DNA from: Gammaproteobacteria bacterium
GTDB taxonomy: Bacteria > Pseudomonadota > Gammaproteobacteria > Xanthomonadales > Xanthomonadaceae
Assembly (NCBI GenBank): GCA_012510865.1
Contig: JAAZHF010000285.1
Coordinates: forward strand, 1-9,073
Reading direction: 5' to 3'
DNA: 9,073 nt
Shown: positions 1 to 5,671 of the stretch, one piece after another
Numbering within the stretch: position 1 is the first letter of the stretch
How the letters are laid out: each line of letters starts with the position of its first letter
Program-made: the position numbers and the translations under genes
The notes under the pieces: generated by a model
Told to the model about the DNA's origin: nothing
Seen by the model: the letters and a program-made list of their open reading frames with translations, nothing else
Databases searched by the model: none

Positions 1-784
1 CGGATTCGATGGCGCAGGTCAGCGGATAGCAGCCCAGGGTCCGGAAGCGTACCCGGCGCTGCGATGGCACTTCGCCCGGATGCAGCAGCAGGCGCCCGTC
101 GTCGACCATGACCAGGCGGCCTTCGCGTTCCACCACCGGCCGCGGCGCCGCGAAATACAGCGGCACCACCGGGATGCGTTCGCGATGGATGTAGAGCCAG
201 ACATCGAGCTCGGTCCAGTTCGACAGCGGGAACACGCGCATGCCTTCGCCCGGGTTCACCCGCGCGTTGTACAGGTTCCACAGCTCGGGGCGCTGGCGCC
301 GCGTATCCCACCGGTGGTTGGCATCGCTGAAGGAAAACACACGCTCCTTGGCCCGCGACTTCTCCTCGTCGCAGCGCGCGCCGCCGATGGCGGCGTCGTA
401 TCCGCCTTCGTCCAGCGCCTGCTTCAGCGCCTGCGTCTTCATCACTTCGGTATGGCGGCTCGCACCGTGGGACTGCGGCCCGATCCCCGCCCGGACGCCG
501 TCCTGGTTCACGTGCACCCGCAGCTCCACGCCGGTCTCGGCCGCGCGGCGGTCGCGGAAGGCGATCATCTCCCGGAACTTCCACGTGGTGTCGACGTGCA
601 GCAGCGGGATCGGCGGCTTCGCCGGCGCGAAGGCCTTCAGCAGCAGGTGCAGCAGCACCGAGCTGTCCTTGCCGATCGAATACAGCATCACCGGCCGGCG
701 GCACTGGCCCGCGACCTCGCGCAGCACGTGCAGGCTTTCCGCTTCCAGGAGGTCGAGCTGGCGGTCGATGGCGCGTTCCCTCAT
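1..784 (-). CDS. cysD: Sulfate adenylyltransferase subunit 2 (CysD/NodP type), 3' end cut by window
   Basis: Small, catalytic subunit of ATP sulfurylase. With the GTPase CysN it makes adenosine 5'-phosphosulfate (APS) from ATP and sulfate in the cytoplasm. 261 residues are visible from the ATG at 784; the family is usually about 300, so roughly 40 C-terminal residues lie beyond the window. Visible motifs: the PP-loop YSIGKDSS (35-42), [13 protein letters not shown] (61-73), [15 protein letters not shown] (134-148), [10 protein letters not shown] (164-173), [14 protein letters not shown] (183-196) and [10 protein letters not shown] (247-256). Cys138 stands where I recall Arg in E. coli CysD (GGARRDEEK). 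The wording ([40 protein letters not shown]) seems closer to rhizobial NodP and similar CysD proteins than to enteric CysD, from memory. The start overlaps the manC stop as ATGA, so it is probably translationally coupled; no strong Shine-Dalgarno site precedes it. A cysN or cysNC gene is expected just beyond position 1. Confidence 0.96.
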   Translation of the reverse strand, partial: MRERAIDRQLDLLEAESLHVLREVAGQCRRPVMLYSIGKDSSVLLHLLLKAFAPAKPPIPLLHVDTTWKFREMIAFRDRRAAETGVELRVHVNQDGVRAGIGPQSHGASRHTEVMKTQALKQALDEGGYDAAIGGARCDEEKSRAKERVFSFSDANHRWDTRRQRPELWNLYNARVNPGEGMRVFPLSNWTELDVWLYIHRERIPVVPLYFAAPRPVVEREGRLVMVDDGRLLLHPGEVPSQRRVRFRTLGCYPLTCAIES

Positions 785-2184
785 GTACGCCCGTACACGT
801 CCTCGTAGCGGACGATGTCGTCCTCCCCCAGGTAGTCGCCCGACTGCACCTCGATCAGCTCCAGCACCTCGGCGCCCGGGTTCTCGAGCCGGTGCTTCGC
901 GCCCAGGGGGATGTAGGTCGACTGGTTGGCGTGGAGTTCGAAGACATCGTTGTCGCGGGTCACGCGCGCGGTGCCGCGGACCACGATCCAGTGTTCGGCG
1001 CGGTGCGCGTGCGACTGCAGCGACAGGCGCCCGCCCGGCTTGACCTTGATGCGCTTGACCTGGAAACCCTCGTCCTGGTCGATGGAGTCATAGCTGCCCC
1101 AGGGCCGGTGCACCTCGCGGTGGAGCACCGCGTGGCTGCGGTCCCCGGCCTTGAGGCGCGCCACCACGTCCTTGACCTTCTGCACGCTGTCCTTGTGCGC
1201 CACCAGCACGGCATCCGGGGTTTCCACCACCACCAGGTCGTCGACGCCGACCAGCGCGACCAGCCGCCGGGAATGGGCGTAGCTGTTCCGGCTGTCGACC
1301 GCGATGACGTCGCCGTGGCCGGCATTGCCGTCGGCATCGCGTTCGCTGACCGCCCACAGGGCCGACCACGAGCCGACGTCGCTCCAGCCGATGTCGACCG
1401 GGAGGACCTTGGCGCGGTCCGTGGCCTCCATGACCGCGTAGTCGATCGAATCGGAGGGCGCCGCGGAGAACGCGGCCGCGTCCAGCCTGGTGAAGTCGCC
1501 GTCCCGCGTCGCGGCCGCGTACGCCGCGCGCACGGCGTCCAGCATGGCGGGGCGGAAGCGGCCGAGTTCGTCAAGGTAGCGCGAGGCGCGGAACAGGAAC
1601 ATGCCGCTGTTCCAGTAGTAGCCGCCCGCGTCCAGCCAGGCCTGCGCCGTGGCGGCGTCGGGCTTCTCGACGAAGCGGAGCACGTCGCGCACGCCATCGC
1701 CCGGGCCGGCCTGGATGTAGCCGAAGCCGGTCTCCGGCGCGTCCGCCACGATGCCGAAGGTGACCAGCGCGCCCTCAGCGGCCGCCGGCATGGCTTCGCG
1801 CACGGCGTCGCGGAAGGCGTCCGCATCGCGCACCACGTGGTCCGAGGGCAGCACCAGCAGCAGCGGGTCGTCGCCGGCGGCCATGGCCTCGAGGGCGGCG
1901 GCCGCGATCGCGGGCGCGGTGTTGCGGCCCACGGGCTCGAGCAGGATCGCCGCGCCGTCCACGCCGACCTGGCGCAGCTGCTCGCCGGCAAGGAAGCGGT
2001 GCTCTTCGTTGGCCACAACGATGGGTGCCCGCGCGGCCAGCGGCGCCACCCGCAGCCAGGTGTCCTGGAGCATGGTGTTCCGGCCGGCCAGGGCCAGGAA
2101 CTGCTTCGGATAGGCCTCGCGTGACAGCGGCCACAGGCGCGTGCCTGAGCCGCCGGACAGGAGGACGGGTTGCAACGGTGTCAT
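781..2184 (-). CDS. manC: Mannose-1-phosphate guanylyltransferase / mannose-6-phosphate isomerase (bifunctional)
   Basis: Makes GDP-mannose, the mannosyl (and via Gmd fucosyl/rhamnosyl) donor for LPS and exopolysaccharide; in Xanthomonas the equivalent enzyme is XanB. The protein is 467 residues, normal for the two-domain family. N-terminal nucleotidyltransferase: [21 protein letters not shown] (8-28) is the GTP/Mg loop, followed by [11 protein letters not shown] (82-92), LPSDH (112-116), FVEKPD (171-176) and WNSGMF (191-196). C-terminal cupin-type isomerase: [10 protein letters not shown], then [10 protein letters not shown] (390-399) and AKHRLENPG (429-437), which contain the metal-binding His/Glu residues. 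The ATG at 2184 puts the sugar-nucleotide loop at the usual distance from the N terminus; the frame stays open upstream to 2361 but that extension has no family sequence and runs into amgK. No clear Shine-Dalgarno site. It leads a two-or-more-gene unit with cysD (4-base overlap) and is divergent from amgK. Confidence 0.97.
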   Translation of the reverse strand: MTPLQPVLLSGGSGTRLWPLSREAYPKQFLALAGRNTMLQDTWLRVAPLAARAPIVVANEEHRFLAGEQLRQVGVDGAAILLEPVGRNTAPAIAAAALEAMAAGDDPLLLVLPSDHVVRDADAFRDAVREAMPAAAEGALVTFGIVADAPETGFGYIQAGPGDGVRDVLRFVEKPDAATAQAWLDAGGYYWNSGMFLFRASRYLDELGRFRPAMLDAVRAAYAAATRDGDFTRLDAAAFSAAPSDSIDYAVMEATDRAKVLPVDIGWSDVGSWSALWAVSERDADGNAGHGDVIAVDSRNSYAHSRRLVALVGVDDLVVVETPDAVLVAHKDSVQKVKDVVARLKAGDRSHAVLHREVHRPWGSYDSIDQDEGFQVKRIKVKPGGRLSLQSHAHRAEHWIVVRGTARVTRDNDVFELHANQSTYIPLGAKHRLENPGAEVLELIEVQSGDYLGEDDIVRYEDVYGRT

Positions 2185-2267
2185 GGCGGCGGTGGCCCGG
2201 CCTGTTCCAGGTGGAAGCGCGGAGTTTACCCTGTGCACTGCGCCGCGCCGCCGGCCCCGGAGACCGC
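2185..2267. promoter_or_regulatory. Divergent manC / amgK control region
   Basis: This 83-bp gap must carry both promoters unless they lie inside the genes. On the minus strand TAAACT (2228-2223) is a 4-of-6 match to a -10 box and would give a leader of about 30 nt for manC, but no -35 match lies at the right distance. An inverted repeat TTCCA-GG-TGGAA (2205-2216) falls at that predicted transcription start and could be an operator. For amgK, GGAG at 2259-2262 is a good Shine-Dalgarno site, but no convincing -10 was seen. The assignment of promoter elements is weak. Confidence 0.35.
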
Positions 2268-3293
2268 ATGACCCCCGCCACCGACCACACCCGCGCCGCC
2301 CTGCGCCTGGAATGGGCCCGCGCCGCCGCATCCAGCCCCGCCCTGCGGCTCGAGCGCGCATCGACCGATGCCGGGTTCCGCAGCTACTGGCGGACCGCCG
2401 GCACCGGCGGCCCCAGCCTGATCGTGATGGATTCGCCCCCGGCGCTGGAAGACGTGCGGCCGTGGCTGCGCATGCACGACCTGTTCGAGCGCGGCGGCGT
2501 GCGCGTGCCCCGGGTGTTCGCGCGCGACGAGGAGCTCGGCTTCCTGCTGCTCGAGGACCTGGGCGTGGACACCCTGCTGCAGGCCATCGACGGCGACAGC
2601 GCGGACGCCTGGTTCGACGCCGCGATCGAACAGCTGCTGCGGATCCAGGCCATCGCCCCGCCCGACGACCTGCCGCGCTACGACGAAACCCTGCTCGCGC
2701 GGGAGCTGCGGCTGTTCGACGAATGGTTCCTCGGTCGCCACCTGGGAGTGGCGCCCGACTGCGGCGACCTCGAGGCGCTGGACCTGGCCTACCGGTTCCT
2801 GGTCGACGCCGCGCTCGCGCAGCCCACGGTGCTCGTCCACCGCGATTTCATGCCGCGCAACCTGATGCCGGTCGATGGCGGCCTGGCGGTGCTGGACTTC
2901 CAGGACGCGGTCACGGGGCCGGTCGCCTACGACCCGCTGTGCCTGTTCAAGGATGCCTTCCTCGACTGGCCGGAGGAGCGCGTGCGCGCCTGGCTCTCCG
3001 GCTACCACGCGCGCGCGCTGGCGGCGGGGGTGCCGGTGCCGGCGGCGCCCGAGCGCTTCCAGCGCGACGCCGAGCTGATCGGCGTCCAGCGCCACCTGAA
3101 GGTGCTCGGGATCTTCGCCCGCCTCCGCCACCGCGACGGCAAGCCGAAGTACATCGCGGACGCGCCGCGCTTCATCGCCTATCTCGACCAGGTCCTGCCG
3201 CGGCATCCGGAACTCGCACCGCTGGCCGCGGTGATCGACCGGCGCGTGCGCCCCGCCCTCGCCGCGGTCCCGGTTGGCGGTGCCGCGCGATGA
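2268..3293 (+). CDS. amgK: N-acetylmuramate / N-acetylglucosamine anomeric kinase AmgK
   Basis: Phosphorylates the anomeric hydroxyl of MurNAc (and GlcNAc) with ATP to give the 1-phosphate, a step of the MurNAc salvage route first described in Pseudomonas that bypasses de novo UDP-MurNAc synthesis and so the fosfomycin target MurA. The 341-residue length fits AmgK. It has the aminoglycoside-phosphotransferase/choline-kinase fold: LLLEDLG (93-99) in the N-lobe to hinge region, the catalytic loop HRDFMPRNL (191-199, Asp193 and Asn198) and the metal-binding LDFQDA (209-214, Asp210). Motifs alone would also fit other APH-fold small-molecule kinases; the overlap with murU by ATGA (3290-3293) settles the role. 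The ATG at 2268 is chosen because GGAG lies 5 nt upstream and family similarity begins there; an in-frame extension back to 2025 would overlap manC. Confidence 0.94.
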   Translation: MTPATDHTRAALRLEWARAAASSPALRLERASTDAGFRSYWRTAGTGGPSLIVMDSPPALEDVRPWLRMHDLFERGGVRVPRVFARDEELGFLLLEDLGVDTLLQAIDGDSADAWFDAAIEQLLRIQAIAPPDDLPRYDETLLARELRLFDEWFLGRHLGVAPDCGDLEALDLAYRFLVDAALAQPTVLVHRDFMPRNLMPVDGGLAVLDFQDAVTGPVAYDPLCLFKDAFLDWPEERVRAWLSGYHARALAAGVPVPAAPERFQRDAELIGVQRHLKVLGIFARLRHRDGKPKYIADAPRFIAYLDQVLPRHPELAPLAAVIDRRVRPALAAVPVGGAAR

Positions 3294-4000
3294 GGGCCCT
3301 GGTGTTCGCCGCCGGCCGCGGCGAGCGGATGCGCCCGCTGACCGACGCCACCCCCAAGCCGCTGCTCGAAGCCGGCGGCAAGCCCCTCATCGCGTGGCAC
3401 ATGGAGAAGCTGGCGGCCGCCGGCGTGCGCGAGGTGGTGGTCAACACCTCGTGGCTGGCGGCCCGCTTCCCCGAAGTCCTCGGCGATGGCGGCCGGTGGG
3501 GGATGCGCATCCACTGGTCGCGCGAAGGCGAACCGCCGCTGGAGACGGGCGGCGGCATGCTGCATGCGCTGCCGCTGCTGGGCGACGGCCCCTTCATCGC
3601 CGTCAACGCCGACGTCTGGTGCGACTTCGACTATGCGCGCCTCCCGGCGGAGCCCGCGGGCGACGTGCACCTGGTGATGGTCGACAACCCGGCGCACAAC
3701 CCGGCCGGCGACTTCATCCTCGACGCCGATGGACGATTGCGCGACGGCGCTGGCCCGCGCCTCACCTTCGCAGGCATCGGCATGTACAGGCCGCGGCTGC
3801 TCGATGGATGGCGGACCACCATTGGTGATGCGCCGGGCGCGACCGACGATCCGCCGCGATTTCCGCTCGCTCCCCTGCTGCGCGCCGCGATCGGACGCGG
3901 CGCGGCGGGCGGGGAACACCACCGCGGCCGCTGGTCCGACGTCGGCACGCCCGAGCGCCTGCGGCAGCTCTCGCAGGAGCTCGATCGCGGCGACGGTTGA
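3290..4000 (+). CDS. murU: N-acetylmuramate alpha-1-phosphate uridylyltransferase MurU
   Basis: Couples MurNAc-1-phosphate with UTP to give UDP-MurNAc, which re-enters peptidoglycan synthesis at MurC. The 236-residue single-domain nucleotidyltransferase lacks the C-terminal hexapeptide-repeat domain of GlmU-type enzymes, as expected for MurU. Visible motifs: AAGRGERMRPLT (7-18, nucleotide and Mg loop), PKPLL (22-26), the substrate-loop ETGGG (85-89), VNADVW (105-110, metal-binding Asp108) and WSDVGTPERL (215-224). The start ATG overlaps the amgK stop as ATGA, so the two are probably co-translated. Glucose-1-phosphate thymidylyl- or mannose-1-phosphate guanylyltransferases share these motifs, but size and partner favour MurU. 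A frame open from 2141 to 4000 contains this protein in its last third; its upstream part is out-of-frame amgK sequence. Confidence 0.95.
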   Translation: MRALVFAAGRGERMRPLTDATPKPLLEAGGKPLIAWHMEKLAAAGVREVVVNTSWLAARFPEVLGDGGRWGMRIHWSREGEPPLETGGGMLHALPLLGDGPFIAVNADVWCDFDYARLPAEPAGDVHLVMVDNPAHNPAGDFILDADGRLRDGAGPRLTFAGIGMYRPRLLDGWRTTIGDAPGATDDPPRFPLAPLLRAAIGRGAAGGEHHRGRWSDVGTPERLRQLSQELDRGDG

Positions 4001-4006
4001 GCGCCT

Positions 4007-4025
4007 GGCGCGCGCTGCAAGCGCC
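4007..4025 (+). other. Weak hairpin and direct repeats after murU
   Basis: GGCGC (4007-4011) can pair with GCGCC (4021-4025) around a 9-nt loop just after the murU stop, but no T-run follows, so it is a poor intrinsic terminator. The same stretch holds two copies of AGCGCCTG (4000-4007 and 4020-4027), 20 bp apart. I assign no function. Confidence 0.2.
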
Positions 4026-4060
4026 TGAAGTCCCGGAAACACCGTTCCGCACCCCCGTTT

Positions 4061-4076
4061 CGTGACGACGGTCACG
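4061..4076. promoter_or_regulatory. Putative Clp/CRP-family binding site
   Basis: CGTGAC-GACG-GTCACG is a perfect 16-bp inverted repeat with 6-bp arms. It fits the CRP-type consensus TGTGA-N6-TCACA at the eight central half-site bases (GTGA-N6-TCAC), with C/G in place of the outermost T/A. Xanthomonads carry Clp, a CRP homologue that recognises nearly this motif and responds to cyclic di-GMP. The centre (about 4068.5) is 76 bp upstream of the start codon of the small secreted protein. If the site acts at the class I spacing of -61.5, transcription would begin near 4130, just ahead of the Shine-Dalgarno site. No strong -10 box was found. Confidence 0.5.
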
Positions 4077-4100
4077 GATTCCGGCGCGTCGCACGCGACA

Positions 4101-4135
4101 GGATCGGGTCAGGCGCAATTGTTCCGCGCCGATCC
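4101..4135 (+). other. Hairpin in front of the ribosome binding site
   Basis: GGATCGG (4101-4107) is perfectly complementary to CCGATCC (4129-4135), and inside it CGC (4114-4116) can pair with GCG (4126-4128). An alternative fold is GGATC plus GGCGC pairing with GCGCC plus GATCC, a 10-bp helix with one bulge. The stem ends exactly at the GGGGGAGAT ribosome binding region (4136-4144) of the downstream gene. If it is transcribed it could limit ribosome access; if it lies upstream of the start it could be an operator. Confidence 0.35.
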
Positions 4136-4144
4136 GGGGGAGAT

Positions 4145-4594
4145 ATGAAAGCGACCACCGTACTGGCTGCGGCCCTTCTGCTTGCGGCGGCGGGCAGCGT
4201 CCATGCCCAGTCCGGCATCGATTGCCCGACGCTTCCGGCCGGCAGCGGCCTGGCCTGGGAAAAGCTGGACGGCAGCGACTACACCTTCTGCAAGGCCATC
4301 CGCGACGCGGACGGCCGTCAGATGCTGGCAGTGATGATCACCCGCGAGGCGCCGTTCCGGCCCCGCCGCGCGGACCGCAGCGAGGAGGCCGTGATCGACG
4401 GCACCCGGACCTGGTGGTACCGCGGCGAGCTCTCCGGGACGGGCGGGCTCGAGGTCCGCGAAGCCCTGGTCGAGCTCGACCGCCGGCACGTCGCCCACAT
4501 CTCGCTGCGCGCCGTGAACGAGGAAGAGCTGTCGCTGGCGATGTCGCTGGCCGAGACGCTGCAGTTCGACGACGTCAGGGTCTCGATCAACTGA
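4145..4594 (+). CDS. Small secreted protein of unknown function
   Basis: I do not recognise this family. The 149-residue product begins with a clear Sec signal peptide: MKATT, a hydrophobic core of Ala/Leu/Val to about residue 16, and a signal peptidase I site VHA|QS after residue 21. The mature protein (about 128 residues) should be periplasmic or secreted; there is no lipobox Cys at the cleavage site. It has exactly two cysteines, Cys27 and Cys49, suited to one disulfide, and an aromatic, charged middle section including DGTRTWWYRGEL (residues about 86-97). The C-terminal region has a LSLAMSLAETLQF helix-like stretch. The ATG at 4145 is well supported by GGGGGAG immediately upstream. It stands alone: 144 bp after murU and convergent with the pirin gene, 10 bp between stops. 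A Clp-like site and a hairpin precede it. Codon use matches the neighbours, so recent transfer is not indicated. Confidence 0.85.
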   Translation: MKATTVLAAALLLAAAGSVHAQSGIDCPTLPAGSGLAWEKLDGSDYTFCKAIRDADGRQMLAVMITREAPFRPRRADRSEEAVIDGTRTWWYRGELSGTGGLEVREALVELDRRHVAHISLRAVNEEELSLAMSLAETLQFDDVRVSIN

Positions 4595-4604
4595 CCGCGA
4601 GGGA

Positions 4605-5477
4605 TCAGAAGCGGCCTTCCTGGTAATCGACGAAGGCCTGCATCACTTCCTGGCGCGTGTTCATGACGAACGGCCCGTGGCGTGCCACGGGCTCTCGCAG
4701 CGGGCGGCCGGCCACGAGGAGCATGCGCGCCCCGTCCGGGCCCGCCGCGATCCGCAGCAGGTCGCCGCCGCCGAGCACGGCCAGCTCGTGGCTTTCGAGC
4801 GTGCGGGCGTCCCCGCCGCTGCCCAGGCTCGCTTCGCCTTCGAATGCATAGGCGAAGGCGTTGTGGCCTTCGGGGAGGCGATGCTCCCACTGCGCGCCGG
4901 GTTCGAGCGCGACGTCGAGGTACATCGGCGAGGTGGTCGGCTGTTCGATCGGTCCGCGCACGCGGCTGCCGTCGGCGGCTTCGACCTCGCCCGCCACGAC
5001 CTTCACTTCCACGCCCGCCGCCGGACGCGCCACCGGGATCCTGGCCGGAGGGAATTCCTGGTAGCGCGGCTCGGTCATCTTCTCGCGAGCGGGCAGGTTC
5101 ACCCAGAGCTGGAAGCCGCGCATGCGGCCCTCCTCCTGCTCGGGCATCTCCGAATGCACCAGGCCGCGCCCCGCGGTCATCCACTGCACGCTGCCGGGGA
5201 CCAGCAGGCCCTCGTTGCCGTGGTTGTCGCGATGCCGCATGCGCCCGTCGAGCATGTAGGTGACCGTCTCGAACCCGCGGTGCGGATGGTCCGGGAAGCC
5301 GGCGATGTAGTCCTCGGCGCGGTCGGTGCCGAACTCGTCCAGCAGCAGGAAGGGATCGAGGTCGGGGAGGTCCGGCCCGCCGATCACGCGCGTCAGCTTC
5401 ACGCCGGCGCCGTCGGACGCGGCGCGGCCGCGCACCTTGCGCACCACGCGGGCGGAATCGAAGCTGCTGGGGGCCAT
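4605..5477 (-). CDS. Pirin-family protein (bicupin, possible quercetinase-like)
   Basis: Cytoplasmic metal-binding bicupin. Some bacterial pirins (E. coli YhhW) oxidise quercetin and others modulate enzymes such as pyruvate dehydrogenase; the substrate cannot be told from sequence. At 290 residues it is a normal pirin length. The N-terminal cupin holds the four expected metal ligands: His64 and His66 in DHPHRGFET, and His108 and Glu110 in GLVHSEMP. Other family sequence is present: DPFLLLDEFG (41-50), SVQWMTAGRG (96-105) and QLWVNLPA (123-130). A C-terminal pirin domain follows with no comparable His cluster, as usual. The ATG at 5477 is preceded by CGAGGA at good spacing on the minus strand. 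The gene is convergent with the small secreted protein and lies downstream of rlmKL on the same strand, separated by a 194-bp spacer with a REP-like element, so it probably has its own promoter. Confidence 0.95.
   Translation of the reverse strand: MAPSSFDSARVVRKVRGRAASDGAGVKLTRVIGGPDLPDLDPFLLLDEFGTDRAEDYIAGFPDHPHRGFETVTYMLDGRMRHRDNHGNEGLLVPGSVQWMTAGRGLVHSEMPEQEEGRMRGFQLWVNLPAREKMTEPRYQEFPPARIPVARPAAGVEVKVVAGEVEAADGSRVRGPIEQPTTSPMYLDVALEPGAQWEHRLPEGHNAFAYAFEGEASLGSGGDARTLESHELAVLGGGDLLRIAAGPDGARMLLVAGRPLREPVARHGPFVMNTRQEVMQAFVDYQEGRF
4613..4638 (+). terminator. Possible terminator stem for the secreted-protein gene, inside the pirin 3' end
   Basis: GGCCTTC (4613-4619) and GAAGGCC (4632-4638) form a perfect 7-bp stem with a 12-nt loop, starting 19 nt after the stop codon of the small secreted protein. 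It lies in the last codons of the convergent pirin gene, so it could stop plus-strand transcripts and protect the 3' end. No T-tract follows, which weakens the call, and the codons alone may explain the repeat. Confidence 0.3.
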
Positions 5478-5493
5478 GGCGGGTTCCTCGTGG

Positions 5494-5515
5494 GGTGACC
5501 TTCACCATCATGGTG
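5494..5515. promoter_or_regulatory. Palindrome cluster in the pirin leader
   Basis: Two overlapping inverted repeats lie just upstream of the pirin ribosome binding site: GGTGA-CCT-TCACC (5494-5506) and CACCAT-C-ATGGTG (5503-5515). Together they give three alternating GGTGA/TCACC-like half-sites at 8-9 bp spacing. On the minus strand CATGAT inside the second repeat is a 4-of-6 match to a -10 box, so a repressor binding here could cover the promoter. No matching -35 was seen. The regulator is unknown. Confidence 0.4.
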
Positions 5516-5610
5516 CCGCCGCGCGCCGGCGGAAGCACCGCCGCTGCAACGCTGCGATGCCGGCGGGGGGCAAGCAACTCCGGGGGCGGCTTTGGGCGCG
5601 ATGGGGGGGT

Positions 5611-5639
5611 GCCGCGATCGCGGCTGTAGCCGCTCCTAC
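5611..5639 (-). repeat. REP-like extragenic palindrome with GTAG signature
   Basis: On the minus strand this reads GTAG (5639-5636), GA, then the stem GCGGCT-AC-AGCCGC (5633-5620), then runs into a perfect 14-bp palindrome GCCGCGATCGCGGC (5624-5611). A GTAG tetranucleotide 5' of an imperfect GC palindrome is the signature of REP elements mobilised by RAYT (TnpA-REP) enzymes; 'TGTAGGAGCGGCT..AGCCGC' repeats are common in Xanthomonas, Stenotrophomonas and Pseudomonas genomes. It sits in the spacer between the rlmKL stop and the pirin promoter region and may also act as a transcription or mRNA-decay barrier. A run of seven G (5603-5609) flanks it. Only one copy is in the window. Confidence 0.75.
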
Positions 5640-5671
5640 ACAAGGGAGCCGGGGACCAGGTGATGCGGGCG

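Noticed and set aside
892..2124. 410-codon plus-strand frame opposite manC
   Set aside because: It is the antisense shadow of a clearly coding manC; its composition is biased and it has no motifs or ribosome binding site.
2185..2361. N-terminal extension of ManC
   Set aside because: It would overlap amgK on the other strand and adds Arg/Gly-rich sequence ahead of a complete nucleotidyltransferase loop.
2141..4000. 619-codon frame that would fuse an N-terminal extension to MurU
   Set aside because: The first two thirds are amgK read in the wrong frame (Arg/Pro/Ala-rich); only the part from 3290 is MurU.
4001..4027. Intrinsic terminator after murU
   Set aside because: Only a 5-bp stem with a 9-nt loop and no T-run; listed only as a weak hairpin.
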